Origin: Candidatus Gastranaerophilales bacterium
Lineage (GTDB): Bacteria; Cyanobacteriota; Vampirovibrionia; Gastranaerophilales; Gastranaerophilaceae
Length of the DNA stretch: 33,027 nt
Direction of reading: 5' to 3'
NCBI GenBank assembly: GCA_944323335.1
Contig: CALUSB010000019.1
Span: forward strand, 1 to 33,027
A program made the position numbers and the translations under genes. The notes beneath the pieces are model-generated. The model searched no databases and had not been told where the DNA came from. It saw only the letters and a program-made list of their open reading frames with translations. Positions 1 through 6,239 of this stretch are shown here, piece after piece (the first letter of the stretch is position 1; each line of letters starts with the position of its first letter).

Positions 1-132
1 TTGAAAATTTAATAAGTTTGCCGCGTTAGCCTTTGTTGAGTGAAACGAAACAAAGAAAATATGAAAATTTCACCAACTGAGCTAACAAGAGAGTTGAAAA
101 TTTAATAAGTTTGCCGCGTTAGCTCAGTTGGT
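1..132. repeat. Duplicated and inverted 5' fragments of the tRNA-Phe gene
   Basis: The 30 bases at 1-30 recur exactly at 94-123. They consist of about 19 nt of upstream flank plus the first 11 nt of the tRNA (GCCGCGTTAGC), so a truncated tRNA 5' end precedes the intact gene. In addition, ACCAACTGAGCTAAC at 72-86 is the exact reverse complement of tRNA positions 118-132, a 15-bp inverted repeat with a 31-nt loop. A further 7-bp hairpin (CTTTGTT at 31-37, AACAAAG at 49-55) lies between the copies. This looks like rearrangement debris or a regulatory leader; which one cannot be told from sequence. Confidence 0.8.
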
Positions 133-185
133 AGAGCAAGGGACTGAAAATCCCTGTGTCCTTGGTTCGATTCCGAGACGCGGCA
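113..185 (+). tRNA. tRNA-Phe (anticodon GAA)
   Basis: The cloverleaf is complete over 73 nt. The 7-bp acceptor stem pairs GCCGCGT with ACGCGGC. The D arm reads GCTC-AGTTGGTA-GAGC. The anticodon stem AGGGA/TCCCT encloses the loop CTGAAAA, giving anticodon GAA for phenylalanine. The T arm pairs CTTGG with CCGAG around TTCGATT. The discriminator is A185. The 3' CCA is not encoded (AAT follows), so it must be added after transcription. Copies of its 5' end lie upstream and decayed copies of its 3' half lie downstream. Confidence 0.97.
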
Positions 186-496
186 AATTTTTTGTTTTAA
201 ACCAAGGACAATTTTGTCCACAAGGGACTTGCACGTTCCTTGCGTTCCGTGCAGTCGATTCCTCAAGACGCGGCAATTTTTTGTTTTAAAATGACGGACA
301 AATCATGTCCACAAGGGACTTGCACGCTCCTTACGTCCCGTGCAGTCGATTCCTTAAGACGCGGCAAATTTTTTGTTTTAAACCAAGGACAATTTTGTCC
401 ACAAGGGACTTGCACGTTCCTTACGTCCCGTGCAGTCGATTCCTTAAGACGCGGCAAATTTTTTGTTTTAAACCAAGGACAATTTTGTCCACAAGA
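177..496. repeat. 90-bp tandem repeats derived from the tRNA-Phe 3' half
   Basis: The end of the tRNA (GACGCGGCA at 177-185) recurs at 267-275, 358-366 and 448-456, giving periods of 90, 91 and 90 bases. The last unit is partial and stops near 496. Each unit carries GACGCGGCA, then AATTTTTTGTTTTAAA, then a hairpin-forming GGACAATTTTGTCC (one copy is altered). This is followed by CAAGGGACT, shared with the tRNA anticodon arm, and TCGATTCC, shared with the T loop. Between these two anchors the tRNA bases are replaced by a segment beginning TGCACG and ending CGTGCA, which folds on itself. The units cannot form a functional tRNA. Open frames across the repeats are repeat artefacts. Confidence 0.85.
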
Positions 497-507
497 TTTT
501 TTAAAGT

Positions 508-1029
508 TTAAATATATTTTATAACCTTGGCAGGATTCCCAGCAACAATTGCGTTATCGGGTACATCCTTTGTCACAACGGAACCTGCTCCAACTACTGA
601 GTTTTCACCTATCGTCACCCCGCGCAAAATTGTTGCTCCTGCGCCTATCCAGCAGTTTTTCTTGATGTGAATGGGTTTACAGGTAATTATTGCTCTTTTA
701 TCTAAGTCATGATTATTTGATATAAGCTGGACATTTGCTGCAAGCATAGTGTTATCTTCAATGGTTATCGTTCCTGATGCCATCATAAGGGAACCGTTCA
801 TAACAACTACGTTGTTGCCTATTTTTACCTTGTCTAAATGTACTCCGCAAAGAGGTGTTCTGATGTCGGTATTTTCGCCCCTGTTTGGCATAAGCTTATC
901 TAAAATTTCCGTATATTCCTTTGTGTAGGGCATTGTATGATTTAAACGAAAGACATCTTGGACTTCCTGCTTTAATTTGTCGGCATCTTCTTTGCTTAAC
1001 TTGCTCATATCAATTCTAAGTTCTTCCAT
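508..1029 (-). CDS. Hexapeptide-repeat sugar O-acetyltransferase (maltose/galactoside acetyltransferase-like)
   Basis: The 173-aa protein is probably an acetyl-CoA-dependent O-acetyltransferase acting on a sugar or glycan precursor in the cytoplasm. A helical N-terminus (about 1-50) precedes a left-handed beta-helix made of hexapeptide repeats. The C-terminal block GAGSVVTKDVPDNAIVAGNP is the family signature, and the His in NNHDLD (about residue 107) fits the catalytic position. The start is supported by GGAGGA just upstream of ATG 1029. It stands alone on the minus strand, and its stop codon lies next to the tRNA-derived repeats. It is distinct from the second acetyltransferase at 9250. The family is secure; the acceptor sugar is unknown. 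Confidence 0.85.
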   Translation of the reverse strand: MEELRIDMSKLSKEDADKLKQEVQDVFRLNHTMPYTKEYTEILDKLMPNRGENTDIRTPLCGVHLDKVKIGNNVVVMNGSLMMASGTITIEDNTMLAANVQLISNNHDLDKRAIITCKPIHIKKNCWIGAGATILRGVTIGENSVVGAGSVVTKDVPDNAIVAGNPAKVIKYI

Positions 1030-1106
1030 TTTTCCTCCGCATTGCTTTGCTAATTAAAATATCAGTAAATGGCGCTATTTTCAACAAGTTTAAAATTATT
1101 GCTTCC

Positions 1107-1134
1107 TTGACACAAACTATAATGCAAATATAAT
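1107..1134 (+). promoter_or_regulatory. Sigma-70-type promoter of the small secreted protein gene
   Basis: Consensus TTGACA (1107-1112) and consensus TATAAT (1129-1134) are separated by 16 nt. They lie 27 nt upstream of ATG 1162, which itself follows a GAGGAG ribosome site. Confidence 0.75.
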
Positions 1135-1161
1135 AATTTAATACGATGTTGAGGAGTTGTT

Positions 1162-1434
1162 ATGCGCAGAAACATTTTTAGCTTATTTATATGCTTTGCG
1201 TTTTTAGGCTCGCTTTCAACGCTTAGTGCAAGTGCTTTTAGCTGGTTTGGTTTTGGAAATGACAATTCGCAAGTGATTATAAATACAGGCGGACATCCTG
1301 ACCCTGCCTGCTATCATGACTGCGGTCACAAAAAGCCTCCAAAACCGCCAAAAGGCCCAAAACATAAGCCAAAACATAAACACCATAAAAAACCTCCGGA
1401 ACCTCACAAATGCTGTTTTTGGTGGTGTAAGTAG
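1162..1434 (+). CDS. Small secreted Lys/Pro/His-rich protein
   Basis: The 90-aa protein has a clear Sec signal peptide: MRR, a hydrophobic core of about 15 residues, then LSASA/F with likely cleavage near residue 25. The mature part has a short Gly/Asn segment, two cysteines in ACYHDC, then a low-complexity stretch of KPPKPP and HKPKHKHHKKPP type, and ends in CCFWWCK. It is strongly basic, and the His/Cys content could bind metal ions or anionic cell-surface polymers. I do not recognise a family. A consensus promoter, a GAGGAG ribosome site and a terminator bracket it, so it is a complete single-gene unit and not a spurious frame. Confidence 0.75.
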   Translation: MRRNIFSLFICFAFLGSLSTLSASAFSWFGFGNDNSQVIINTGGHPDPACYHDCGHKKPPKPPKGPKHKPKHKHHKKPPEPHKCCFWWCK

Positions 1435-1439
1435 TTTTA

Positions 1440-1478
1440 AAAACCTCTGAGTTATTGCTTGGAGGTTTTATTTTTTTA
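1440..1478 (+). terminator. Rho-independent terminator after the small secreted protein gene
   Basis: AAAACCTC (1440-1447) pairs with GAGGTTTT (1462-1469) around a 14-nt loop, followed by ATTTTTTTA. Confidence 0.8.
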
Positions 1479-1482
1479 TCTT

Positions 1483-1539
1483 TGTTTCTATTGACAAGAA
1501 CAAAAATTTTGTTTATAATGTTTCTATCAATAAGAACAA
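1483..1539 (+). promoter_or_regulatory. trpR-trpB promoter with two tandem operator-like palindromes
   Basis: TTGACA (1491-1496) and TATAAT (1514-1519), 17 nt apart, form a perfect consensus promoter. Two near-identical 21-bp elements overlap it. TGTTTCTATTGACAAGAACAA (1483-1503) covers the -35 box. TGTTTCTATCAATAAGAACAA (1519-1539) touches the -10 box and the expected start of transcription. Each is an imperfect palindrome (TGTTTCTAT against ATAAGAACA in the second), and they start 36 bp apart. Position and duplication suggest operators for the TrpR protein encoded next. They do not match the E. coli trp operator, so this is inference. Confidence 0.72.
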
Positions 1540-1548
1540 GGGATAAAA

Positions 1549-1821
1549 ATGCAAAGTATAGAAGAGCTTTCAGCATTGCTCAGTAAAATGACACAGAAAG
1601 AAATAAATAACTTTTTGCATGAAATCTTAACAGACAGTGAAATTTCCGACTTATCAAAACGATGGCGTATTTTGAAGTTATTAGATAGGAATTTTACCCA
1701 AAGAGATGTTGCAAAAGAGCTTGGCGTAAGTCTTTGCAAGGTTACAAGAGGGGCAAAAATTCTTAAAAACTCAAATGCGATTACAAGAAAAATGATAAAG
1801 GAAATGAAAGATGAACACTAA
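1549..1821 (+). CDS. trpR: TrpR-family transcriptional repressor
   Basis: The 90-aa all-helical protein is about the length of the Trp repressor family. The segment [19 protein letters not shown] followed by [20 protein letters not shown] (residues about 28-68) matches the TrpR helix-turn-helix, including the characteristic VTRG...LK turn. Arginines at 38 and 40 fall in the region that contacts L-tryptophan in E. coli TrpR. It sits directly behind a promoter bearing two palindromes and overlaps trpB by 11 nt, so it probably autoregulates and controls trpB in response to tryptophan. A YerC-type homologue of unknown ligand is the alternative, but the trpB linkage favours TrpR. Confidence 0.83.
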   Translation: MQSIEELSALLSKMTQKEINNFLHEILTDSEISDLSKRWRILKLLDRNFTQRDVAKELGVSLCKVTRGAKILKNSNAITRKMIKEMKDEH

Positions 1822-3010
1822 CTTAAAAATAAATGTTTTACCTGATAAAGAAGGATTTTTTGGCAGCTACGGCGGTCAGTTTTTAGACGAAGATTTAAAA
1901 AAAGAATTTCAAAAAATTGCCGACGAATTTTTAAAAATAAAAGATGACAAAGAATTTAATGACGAGCTGAATTATCTTTTAAAACACTATGTGGGTCGTC
2001 CAAGCCCTGTTTACTATGCAAAAAATCTATCAGAAAAATACGGTGCAGATATTTATCTTAAAAGAGAAGACTTAAATCACACGGGCGCACACAAGATTAA
2101 CCACTCTTTAGGTGAAGCACTGCTTGCAAAAAAATTGGGCAAAGAAAAAATAATCGCTGAAACAGGCGCCGGTCAGCACGGCGTTGCAACGGCAACAGCT
2201 GCTGCTCTAATGGGTCTAAAGTGCGATATTTACATGGGTGAAGTTGATATTGAAAAAGAAAAGCCCAATGTTGATAAAATGAAAATTTTAGGTGCTAATG
2301 TCGTGTGTGTAAAAAGCGGAAATCGCACTCTAAAAGAGGCGGTTGATGAGGCATTTTGCGCTTATTTAAAAGAGTATAAAACTGCAATTTATGCTATAGG
2401 TTCGGTTGTCGGCCCCCATCCTTTTCCTATGATAGTTGAACATTTTCAATCTGTTATAGGAAGAGAAGCAAGAGAGCAGTTTTTAGACTTAACGGGTTCA
2501 CTGCCCGATTGCGTTATGGCATGTGTTGGCGGCGGGTCAAATGCTATCGGTATATTTAGAGGCTTTTTGGATGATGATAGTGTTTCGCTCTTTGGTGTTG
2601 AGCCTCTGGGCAAAGGTGAAAAAATAGGTCAAAACGCTGCAAGCATGACATATGGCAAAGACGGTTTAATCCACGGGTTTAAATGCAAGCTCTTGCAAGA
2701 TGAAAACGGAAATGTAGCTGACGCTTACTCTATAGCAAGCGGTCTTGATTACCCGGGCGTTGGGCCAAAGCACTGCTATCTAAATCAAATAGGCAGAGCA
2801 AAATACGTTACTGTTAATGATGAAGAGGCTCTAAATGCGTTTTTTGAACTCTCAAAAGTTGAGGGCATTATTCCTGCACTAGAAAGCTCTCATGCTGTTG
2901 CTTATGCAATTAAGTATGCTAAAGAAAACAAGGGTAAAAAAATTCTTGTAAACCTCTCAGGCAGAGGGGATAAGGATGTTGAATTTGTATTAAATAAAAC
3001 CCGTGTATAA
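1811..3010 (+). CDS. trpB: Tryptophan synthase beta chain
   Basis: This 399-aa PLP enzyme condenses indole with L-serine to make tryptophan. The PLP lysine is K95 in [12 protein letters not shown], and the phosphate-binding loop is GGGSNAIG (240-247). The N-terminal GSYGGQF and the length match canonical TrpB1, not the longer TrpB2. The start overlaps the end of trpR by 11 nt, which suggests translational coupling. No trpA or other trp gene follows: a strong terminator comes 9 nt after the stop. The cell may therefore use this enzyme for indole salvage, as in genital Chlamydia, or trpA may lie elsewhere in the genome. Confidence 0.95.
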   Translation: MNTNLKINVLPDKEGFFGSYGGQFLDEDLKKEFQKIADEFLKIKDDKEFNDELNYLLKHYVGRPSPVYYAKNLSEKYGADIYLKREDLNHTGAHKINHSLGEALLAKKLGKEKIIAETGAGQHGVATATAAALMGLKCDIYMGEVDIEKEKPNVDKMKILGANVVCVKSGNRTLKEAVDEAFCAYLKEYKTAIYAIGSVVGPHPFPMIVEHFQSVIGREAREQFLDLTGSLPDCVMACVGGGSNAIGIFRGFLDDDSVSLFGVEPLGKGEKIGQNAASMTYGKDGLIHGFKCKLLQDENGNVADAYSIASGLDYPGVGPKHCYLNQIGRAKYVTVNDEEALNAFFELSKVEGIIPALESSHAVAYAIKYAKENKGKKILVNLSGRGDKDVEFVLNKTRV

Positions 3011-3018
3011 AAACTTTT

Positions 3019-3044
3019 GCGCCCCATTATCGGGGCGCTTTTTA
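3019..3044 (+). terminator. Rho-independent terminator of the trpR-trpB operon
   Basis: The GC-rich stem GCGCCCC (3019-3025) pairs with GGGGCGC (3032-3038) around a 6-nt loop and is followed by a run of five T. Confidence 0.9.
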
Positions 3045-3059
3045 ATCTTTACAATTTGA

Positions 3060-3174
3060 TATATATGTAAAAAAATATCCGCTCTTGTGTTATTATAGTT
3101 AAGATTGAATTATCTTGCTTTTTTAAAGCAGGCGCTAGGGACTTAAATACTTTTTGAAAAGGTAAAATTCAAGA
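3060..3174 (+). promoter_or_regulatory. Leader region of the surface-polysaccharide operon
   Basis: This 115-nt stretch holds a candidate -10 (TATTAT at 3091-3096, or TATAGT at 3094-3099) without a convincing -35. Downstream are two small hairpins, AAGAT/ATCTT (about 3101-3117) and GCTTT/AAAGC (3118-3130). The ribosome site is weak. I see no known riboswitch. It must contain the operon promoter, because a terminator lies just upstream. Confidence 0.35.
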
Positions 3175-3780
3175 ATGATTCTTGCACACAGGGGTTATTG
3201 GAAAAAAGAAGAAGAAAAAAACACAAAAGAGGCGTTTAAAAGAGCCTTTGACTGCGGTTTTGGTGTTGAAACGGATTTGCGCGACATTAAGGGAGAAATT
3301 GTAATCTCTCATGATATGCCAAAAGGTAATGAAATGACTTTTGAAGAGGTTCTTGTGTTGTTGGGCGGCAGAAATCTTCCCCTTGCGCTTAATATAAAAG
3401 CTGACGGTATGGCTTTTAAAACAAAAAAACTTCTTGAAAAATACAATCATACTAACTACTTTACTTTTGATATGAGTATTCCAGAGATGGTAGTTCAGCA
3501 TAAAATGGGCTTAAATGTTTTTACGGGAATAAGCGATATTGTCCCTAATCCCATTATGTACAAAGAAGCCCAAGGGGTTTGGCTGGATTGTTTTTATTCG
3601 GATTGGTTTTCAAAAAAAGAGATAAAAGAAATTTTAGATGCAGGCAAAAAGGTTTGTATAGTTTCGCCGGATTTGCACAAAAGAGAATATAAAAACGTAT
3701 GGGCAAAGTACAAAGATGTTAAAGGCATAATGCTTTGCACGGATTTTCCCGATGAGGCCAAGGAGTATTTTAATGACTAA
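3175..3780 (+). CDS. Glycerophosphodiester phosphodiesterase-like protein (PI-PLC/GDPD superfamily)
   Basis: The 201-aa TIM-barrel protein carries the GDPD catalytic pattern: H5-R6-G in AHRGYW, E32-T-D34 and H46-D in VISHDMP. These ligate the metal and perform acid-base catalysis in GDPD enzymes. It is shorter than typical GDPDs (about 240-250 aa) and has no signal peptide, so it should act in the cytoplasm. It is the first gene of the polysaccharide operon and overlaps the next gene by 8 nt (ATGACTAA). A role releasing or remodelling a glycerol-phosphate-linked or cyclic sugar phosphate is suggested by context only. Confidence 0.8.
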   Translation: MILAHRGYWKKEEEKNTKEAFKRAFDCGFGVETDLRDIKGEIVISHDMPKGNEMTFEEVLVLLGGRNLPLALNIKADGMAFKTKKLLEKYNHTNYFTFDMSIPEMVVQHKMGLNVFTGISDIVPNPIMYKEAQGVWLDCFYSDWFSKKEIKEILDAGKKVCIVSPDLHKREYKNVWAKYKDVKGIMLCTDFPDEAKEYFND

Positions 3781-4432
3781 AATAAAAGCGGTTATCTTTG
3801 ATATGGACGGTGTTTTAATAGATGCCAAAGACTGGCACTATGAAGCACTCAATCAGGCTCTTGAATTATTCGGATACAAAATCTCGCGCTATGACCACCT
3901 TGTAACTTTTGACGGTTTGCCGACAAAGAAAAAACTTGAAATGCTCTCTATGGAAAAAGGTCTACCCAAGGGTCTGCATAAATTCATAAACCATATGAAA
4001 CAAATTTACACTATGGAATATGTCTATATGAAGTGTAAGCCTATGTTTTGCCACCAATATGCTCTATCAAGACTAAAAGCGGAAGGGTACTCTCTGGCTC
4101 TTGCTTCTAATTCGGTGAGAATTACAATTGATATGATGATGGAAAAAGCCGACCTGCAAAAATATCTTGATTTTACCCTGTCTAATCAGGATGTTACAAA
4201 GTCAAAACCTGACCCTGAAATTTATCAAACTGCAATTAAAAGACTAGGGCTCGCTCCTCAAGAGTGCTTAATTGTTGAAGATAATCCAAACGGAGTTAAG
4301 GCGGCTCTAGCCAGCGGAGCAAATCTCCTAAGGGTTGAAACGGTTCATGATGTAACTTATCAGAACATCAAAAACAGAATTAAAGAAATAGAAAGCGGAC
4401 AAGCAAAAGTCGGTATGGGAGGTAAGCTGTAA
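3773..4432 (+). CDS. HAD-superfamily hydrolase, beta-phosphoglucomutase-like
   Basis: The 219-aa phosphatase or phosphomutase has all four HAD motifs: D10-M-D12 in VIFDMDGVLID, S112 in LASNS, K145 in KSKPDP, and E169-D170 in IVEDNPNG. The helical cap between motifs I and II makes it subfamily IA. I chose the ATG at 3773, after AAGGAG, over an in-frame ATG at 3752, because motif I then lies ten residues in as usual. Its position just ahead of two sugar nucleotidyltransferases suggests that it prepares or dephosphorylates a sugar phosphate for activation. Confidence 0.85.
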   Translation: MTKIKAVIFDMDGVLIDAKDWHYEALNQALELFGYKISRYDHLVTFDGLPTKKKLEMLSMEKGLPKGLHKFINHMKQIYTMEYVYMKCKPMFCHQYALSRLKAEGYSLALASNSVRITIDMMMEKADLQKYLDFTLSNQDVTKSKPDPEIYQTAIKRLGLAPQECLIVEDNPNGVKAALASGANLLRVETVHDVTYQNIKNRIKEIESGQAKVGMGGKL

Positions 4433-5155
4433 GTGAATATTTTAATTTTAATGGCGGGCTCTGACAGCGATTTTTGTGAAAAAGGTTATCCTAAATATCT
4501 TCTTGAAATTCAAAATAAGCCTATGATTCAAAGGACAATTGAACTTCTTGAGCACGTTGGCGACAATATAACCTGCATTATAAGAAAAGAAGACCAGGAC
4601 AGATATTTTTTAGGTGATACTTTAAAAATATTGTCTCCAAAAAGCAAGGTTATAGAGGTAGCAGGCGATACAAGAGGTGCTGTTTGCAGTGCGCTTTTTG
4701 CAATAGATGAAATTAACAACGACTCAGAGCTGCTTATTTTAAACGGCAGCCAGCTTATAAAAACAGATATTGCCCCTGCAATAAAAGATTTTAGAGACAG
4801 AAATTTAGACGGCGGTATTGTTGTGATAAATGCGGTACACCCCAAATACAGTTCAATTCTGCTTGATGAAGACGGCTATGTTGTTCAAACAAGTGAAAAA
4901 CGCCCCATTTCAAATCTTGCTTCAACGGGCTGCTGCTATTACAAAAAAGGTTCTGACTTTGTTGAGGCGGCTTTTAGTGTTATAGAAAAGGACGTAAACA
5001 CACAAGGCAAGTACTATATAAGTTCAACATTTAACGAAATGATACTTAATCAAAAGAAAATAAGTACATATGAAATTCCAAAGAAAGACTACTTAACTTT
5101 TGCAAGCTATCAAATGTATGAAAATTACCTAACAAACAGGAGGAGTAATGATTAA
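4433..5155 (+). CDS. Nucleotidyltransferase-fold protein with a divergent nucleotide-binding signature
   Basis: The 240-aa protein starts at GTG, right after the HAD gene stop. It has the GT-A fold of sugar-phosphate nucleotidyltransferases and is clearly paralogous to the next gene (shared NLDG block and SxxATxG/LASTGCCYY-type motif). The usual GxGxR signature is altered: MAGSDSDFCEKGYPKYLLEI has no arginine where the paralogue has AGSRF, although the downstream Lys is kept. The acidic residue expected for metal binding is also replaced (LNGSQL against ANSDQI). It may be a regulatory or structural partner of the next gene product, or an enzyme with a different substrate. It overlaps the next gene by 8 nt. 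Confidence 0.8.
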   Translation: MNILILMAGSDSDFCEKGYPKYLLEIQNKPMIQRTIELLEHVGDNITCIIRKEDQDRYFLGDTLKILSPKSKVIEVAGDTRGAVCSALFAIDEINNDSELLILNGSQLIKTDIAPAIKDFRDRNLDGGIVVINAVHPKYSSILLDEDGYVVQTSEKRPISNLASTGCCYYKKGSDFVEAAFSVIEKDVNTQGKYYISSTFNEMILNQKKISTYEIPKKDYLTFASYQMYENYLTNRRSND

Positions 5156-5882
5156 TATTGTTATACCAATGGCAGGCGCAGGCTCAAGGTTTGCAAAAGC
5201 AGGATATTTAAAACCAAAACCTTTTATAGATGTTCTTGGAAAGCCTATGATTTGTCATGTTCTTGACAATTTAAACATTAAAGATGCAAAGTTTATCCTC
5301 CTTGCTCGTGCAGAGCATTATAAAAACGAGCAGGAAACTGTTAATTGGATTAGAAAAAACTACAATGTTGAGTTTGTTCTGATTGATAAGTTAACCGAAG
5401 GTGCTGCTTGCACCGTACTGCATGCACACAGACTGATAAACAATGACACCCCTCTTTTAATTGCAAATTCTGACCAGATTGTAGATATGGACATAAAAGA
5501 CTATATAAACGATTCGGATAAAAGAAACCTCGACGGCTCGGTACTTTGTTTTGAAGATAATGACCCTAAGTGGTCTTATGCAAAGCTTGATGAAAATAAT
5601 TTCATTACAATGATTAGAGAAAAAGAAGTAATATCAGAACATGCAACCGTTGGAATATACTACTTCAGACGCGGTCGTGATTTTGTAGAAAATGCAATTG
5701 ATATGTTTGTCAGAAACGAACGTGTGAATAATGAGTTTTACGTTGCACCTGTTTATAATTATTCAATTGAAAAAGGCGGCAGATACGGTATTTACTCAAT
5801 TGACAAAACTCAAATGCATGGCACGGGTACGCCTGAAGATTTAGATAAATATATTGATTTAAGACAAGGAGCTCTGGCGTAG
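5148..5882 (+). CDS. Sugar-phosphate nucleotidyltransferase
   Basis: The 244-aa member of the NTP_transferase family forms NDP-sugars from NTP and sugar 1-phosphate. The nucleotide-binding loop is intact (PMAGAGSRFAKAGYLKPKPF), with the catalytic Lys in the KPKPF segment and an Asp in ANSDQIVDMD at the metal site. The HGTGTPEDLDKYI tail is typical of capsule-locus family members. The start has AGGAG immediately upstream. It is followed with no gap by the cupin gene. The nucleobase and sugar specificity cannot be read from sequence. Confidence 0.87.
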   Translation: MINIVIPMAGAGSRFAKAGYLKPKPFIDVLGKPMICHVLDNLNIKDAKFILLARAEHYKNEQETVNWIRKNYNVEFVLIDKLTEGAACTVLHAHRLINNDTPLLIANSDQIVDMDIKDYINDSDKRNLDGSVLCFEDNDPKWSYAKLDENNFITMIREKEVISEHATVGIYYFRRGRDFVENAIDMFVRNERVNNEFYVAPVYNYSIEKGGRYGIYSIDKTQMHGTGTPEDLDKYIDLRQGALA

Positions 5883-6218
5883 ATGAAAACGGCAAAACTA
5901 GAGGATATGATAAAGGGCTGGTTTGTAGGTAATTTTGACCCTACGTTAATCAGAACAAATGATGTTGAAGTTGCCGTTAAAGAGTACAAAAAAGGCGACT
6001 ATGAAGAAAAACACTACCATAAAATCGCAACCGAAATAACGGTGATTACCCAAGGCAGAGTTAAAATGAACGGTATTGAGTATAAAAAGGGCGATATTAT
6101 TGTAATGGAGCCAAATGAGGCTACTGATTTTGAGTGTCTTGAAGACGGTACTCAAAATGTCGTTGTTAAATACCCCGGAGTGAATAATGATAAATACCTT
6201 GGTGAAGTTGTAAAATAG
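5883..6218 (+). CDS. Cupin-domain protein
   Basis: The 111-aa single-domain beta-barrel has a cupin motif 1 with metal ligands H44 and H46 plus E51 (EEKHYHKIATEITVITQG), and the second motif around GDIIVMEPNEATDFE. Small cupins in polysaccharide operons usually act as sugar epimerases, isomerases or metal-dependent binding proteins. The start lies directly at the stop of the nucleotidyltransferase gene, so the two are probably translationally coupled. The substrate is not known. Confidence 0.8.
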   Translation: MKTAKLEDMIKGWFVGNFDPTLIRTNDVEVAVKEYKKGDYEEKHYHKIATEITVITQGRVKMNGIEYKKGDIIVMEPNEATDFECLEDGTQNVVVKYPGVNNDKYLGEVVK

Positions 6219-6239
6219 GGCGGCGCTGCAGAGGAATTT

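Noticed and set aside
177-496. The regular repeats as a CRISPR array
   Set aside because: The units are about 90 bp and nearly identical throughout, with no unique spacers, and they are recognisably derived from the adjacent tRNA. No cas gene is present.
240-524. Open frames of 64-94 codons across the tandem repeats on both strands
   Set aside because: They exist only because the 90-bp unit is divisible by three. Their proteins are internal repeats with no ribosome site.
1277-1576. Minus-strand 99-codon frame opposite the secreted protein and its terminator
   Set aside because: It crosses a terminator and the trpR promoter, its composition follows the complementary low-complexity gene, and it has no ribosome site.
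3060-3174. Riboswitch before the glycan operon
   Set aside because: Small hairpins are present, but I could match no known aptamer core, so only a leader region is reported.
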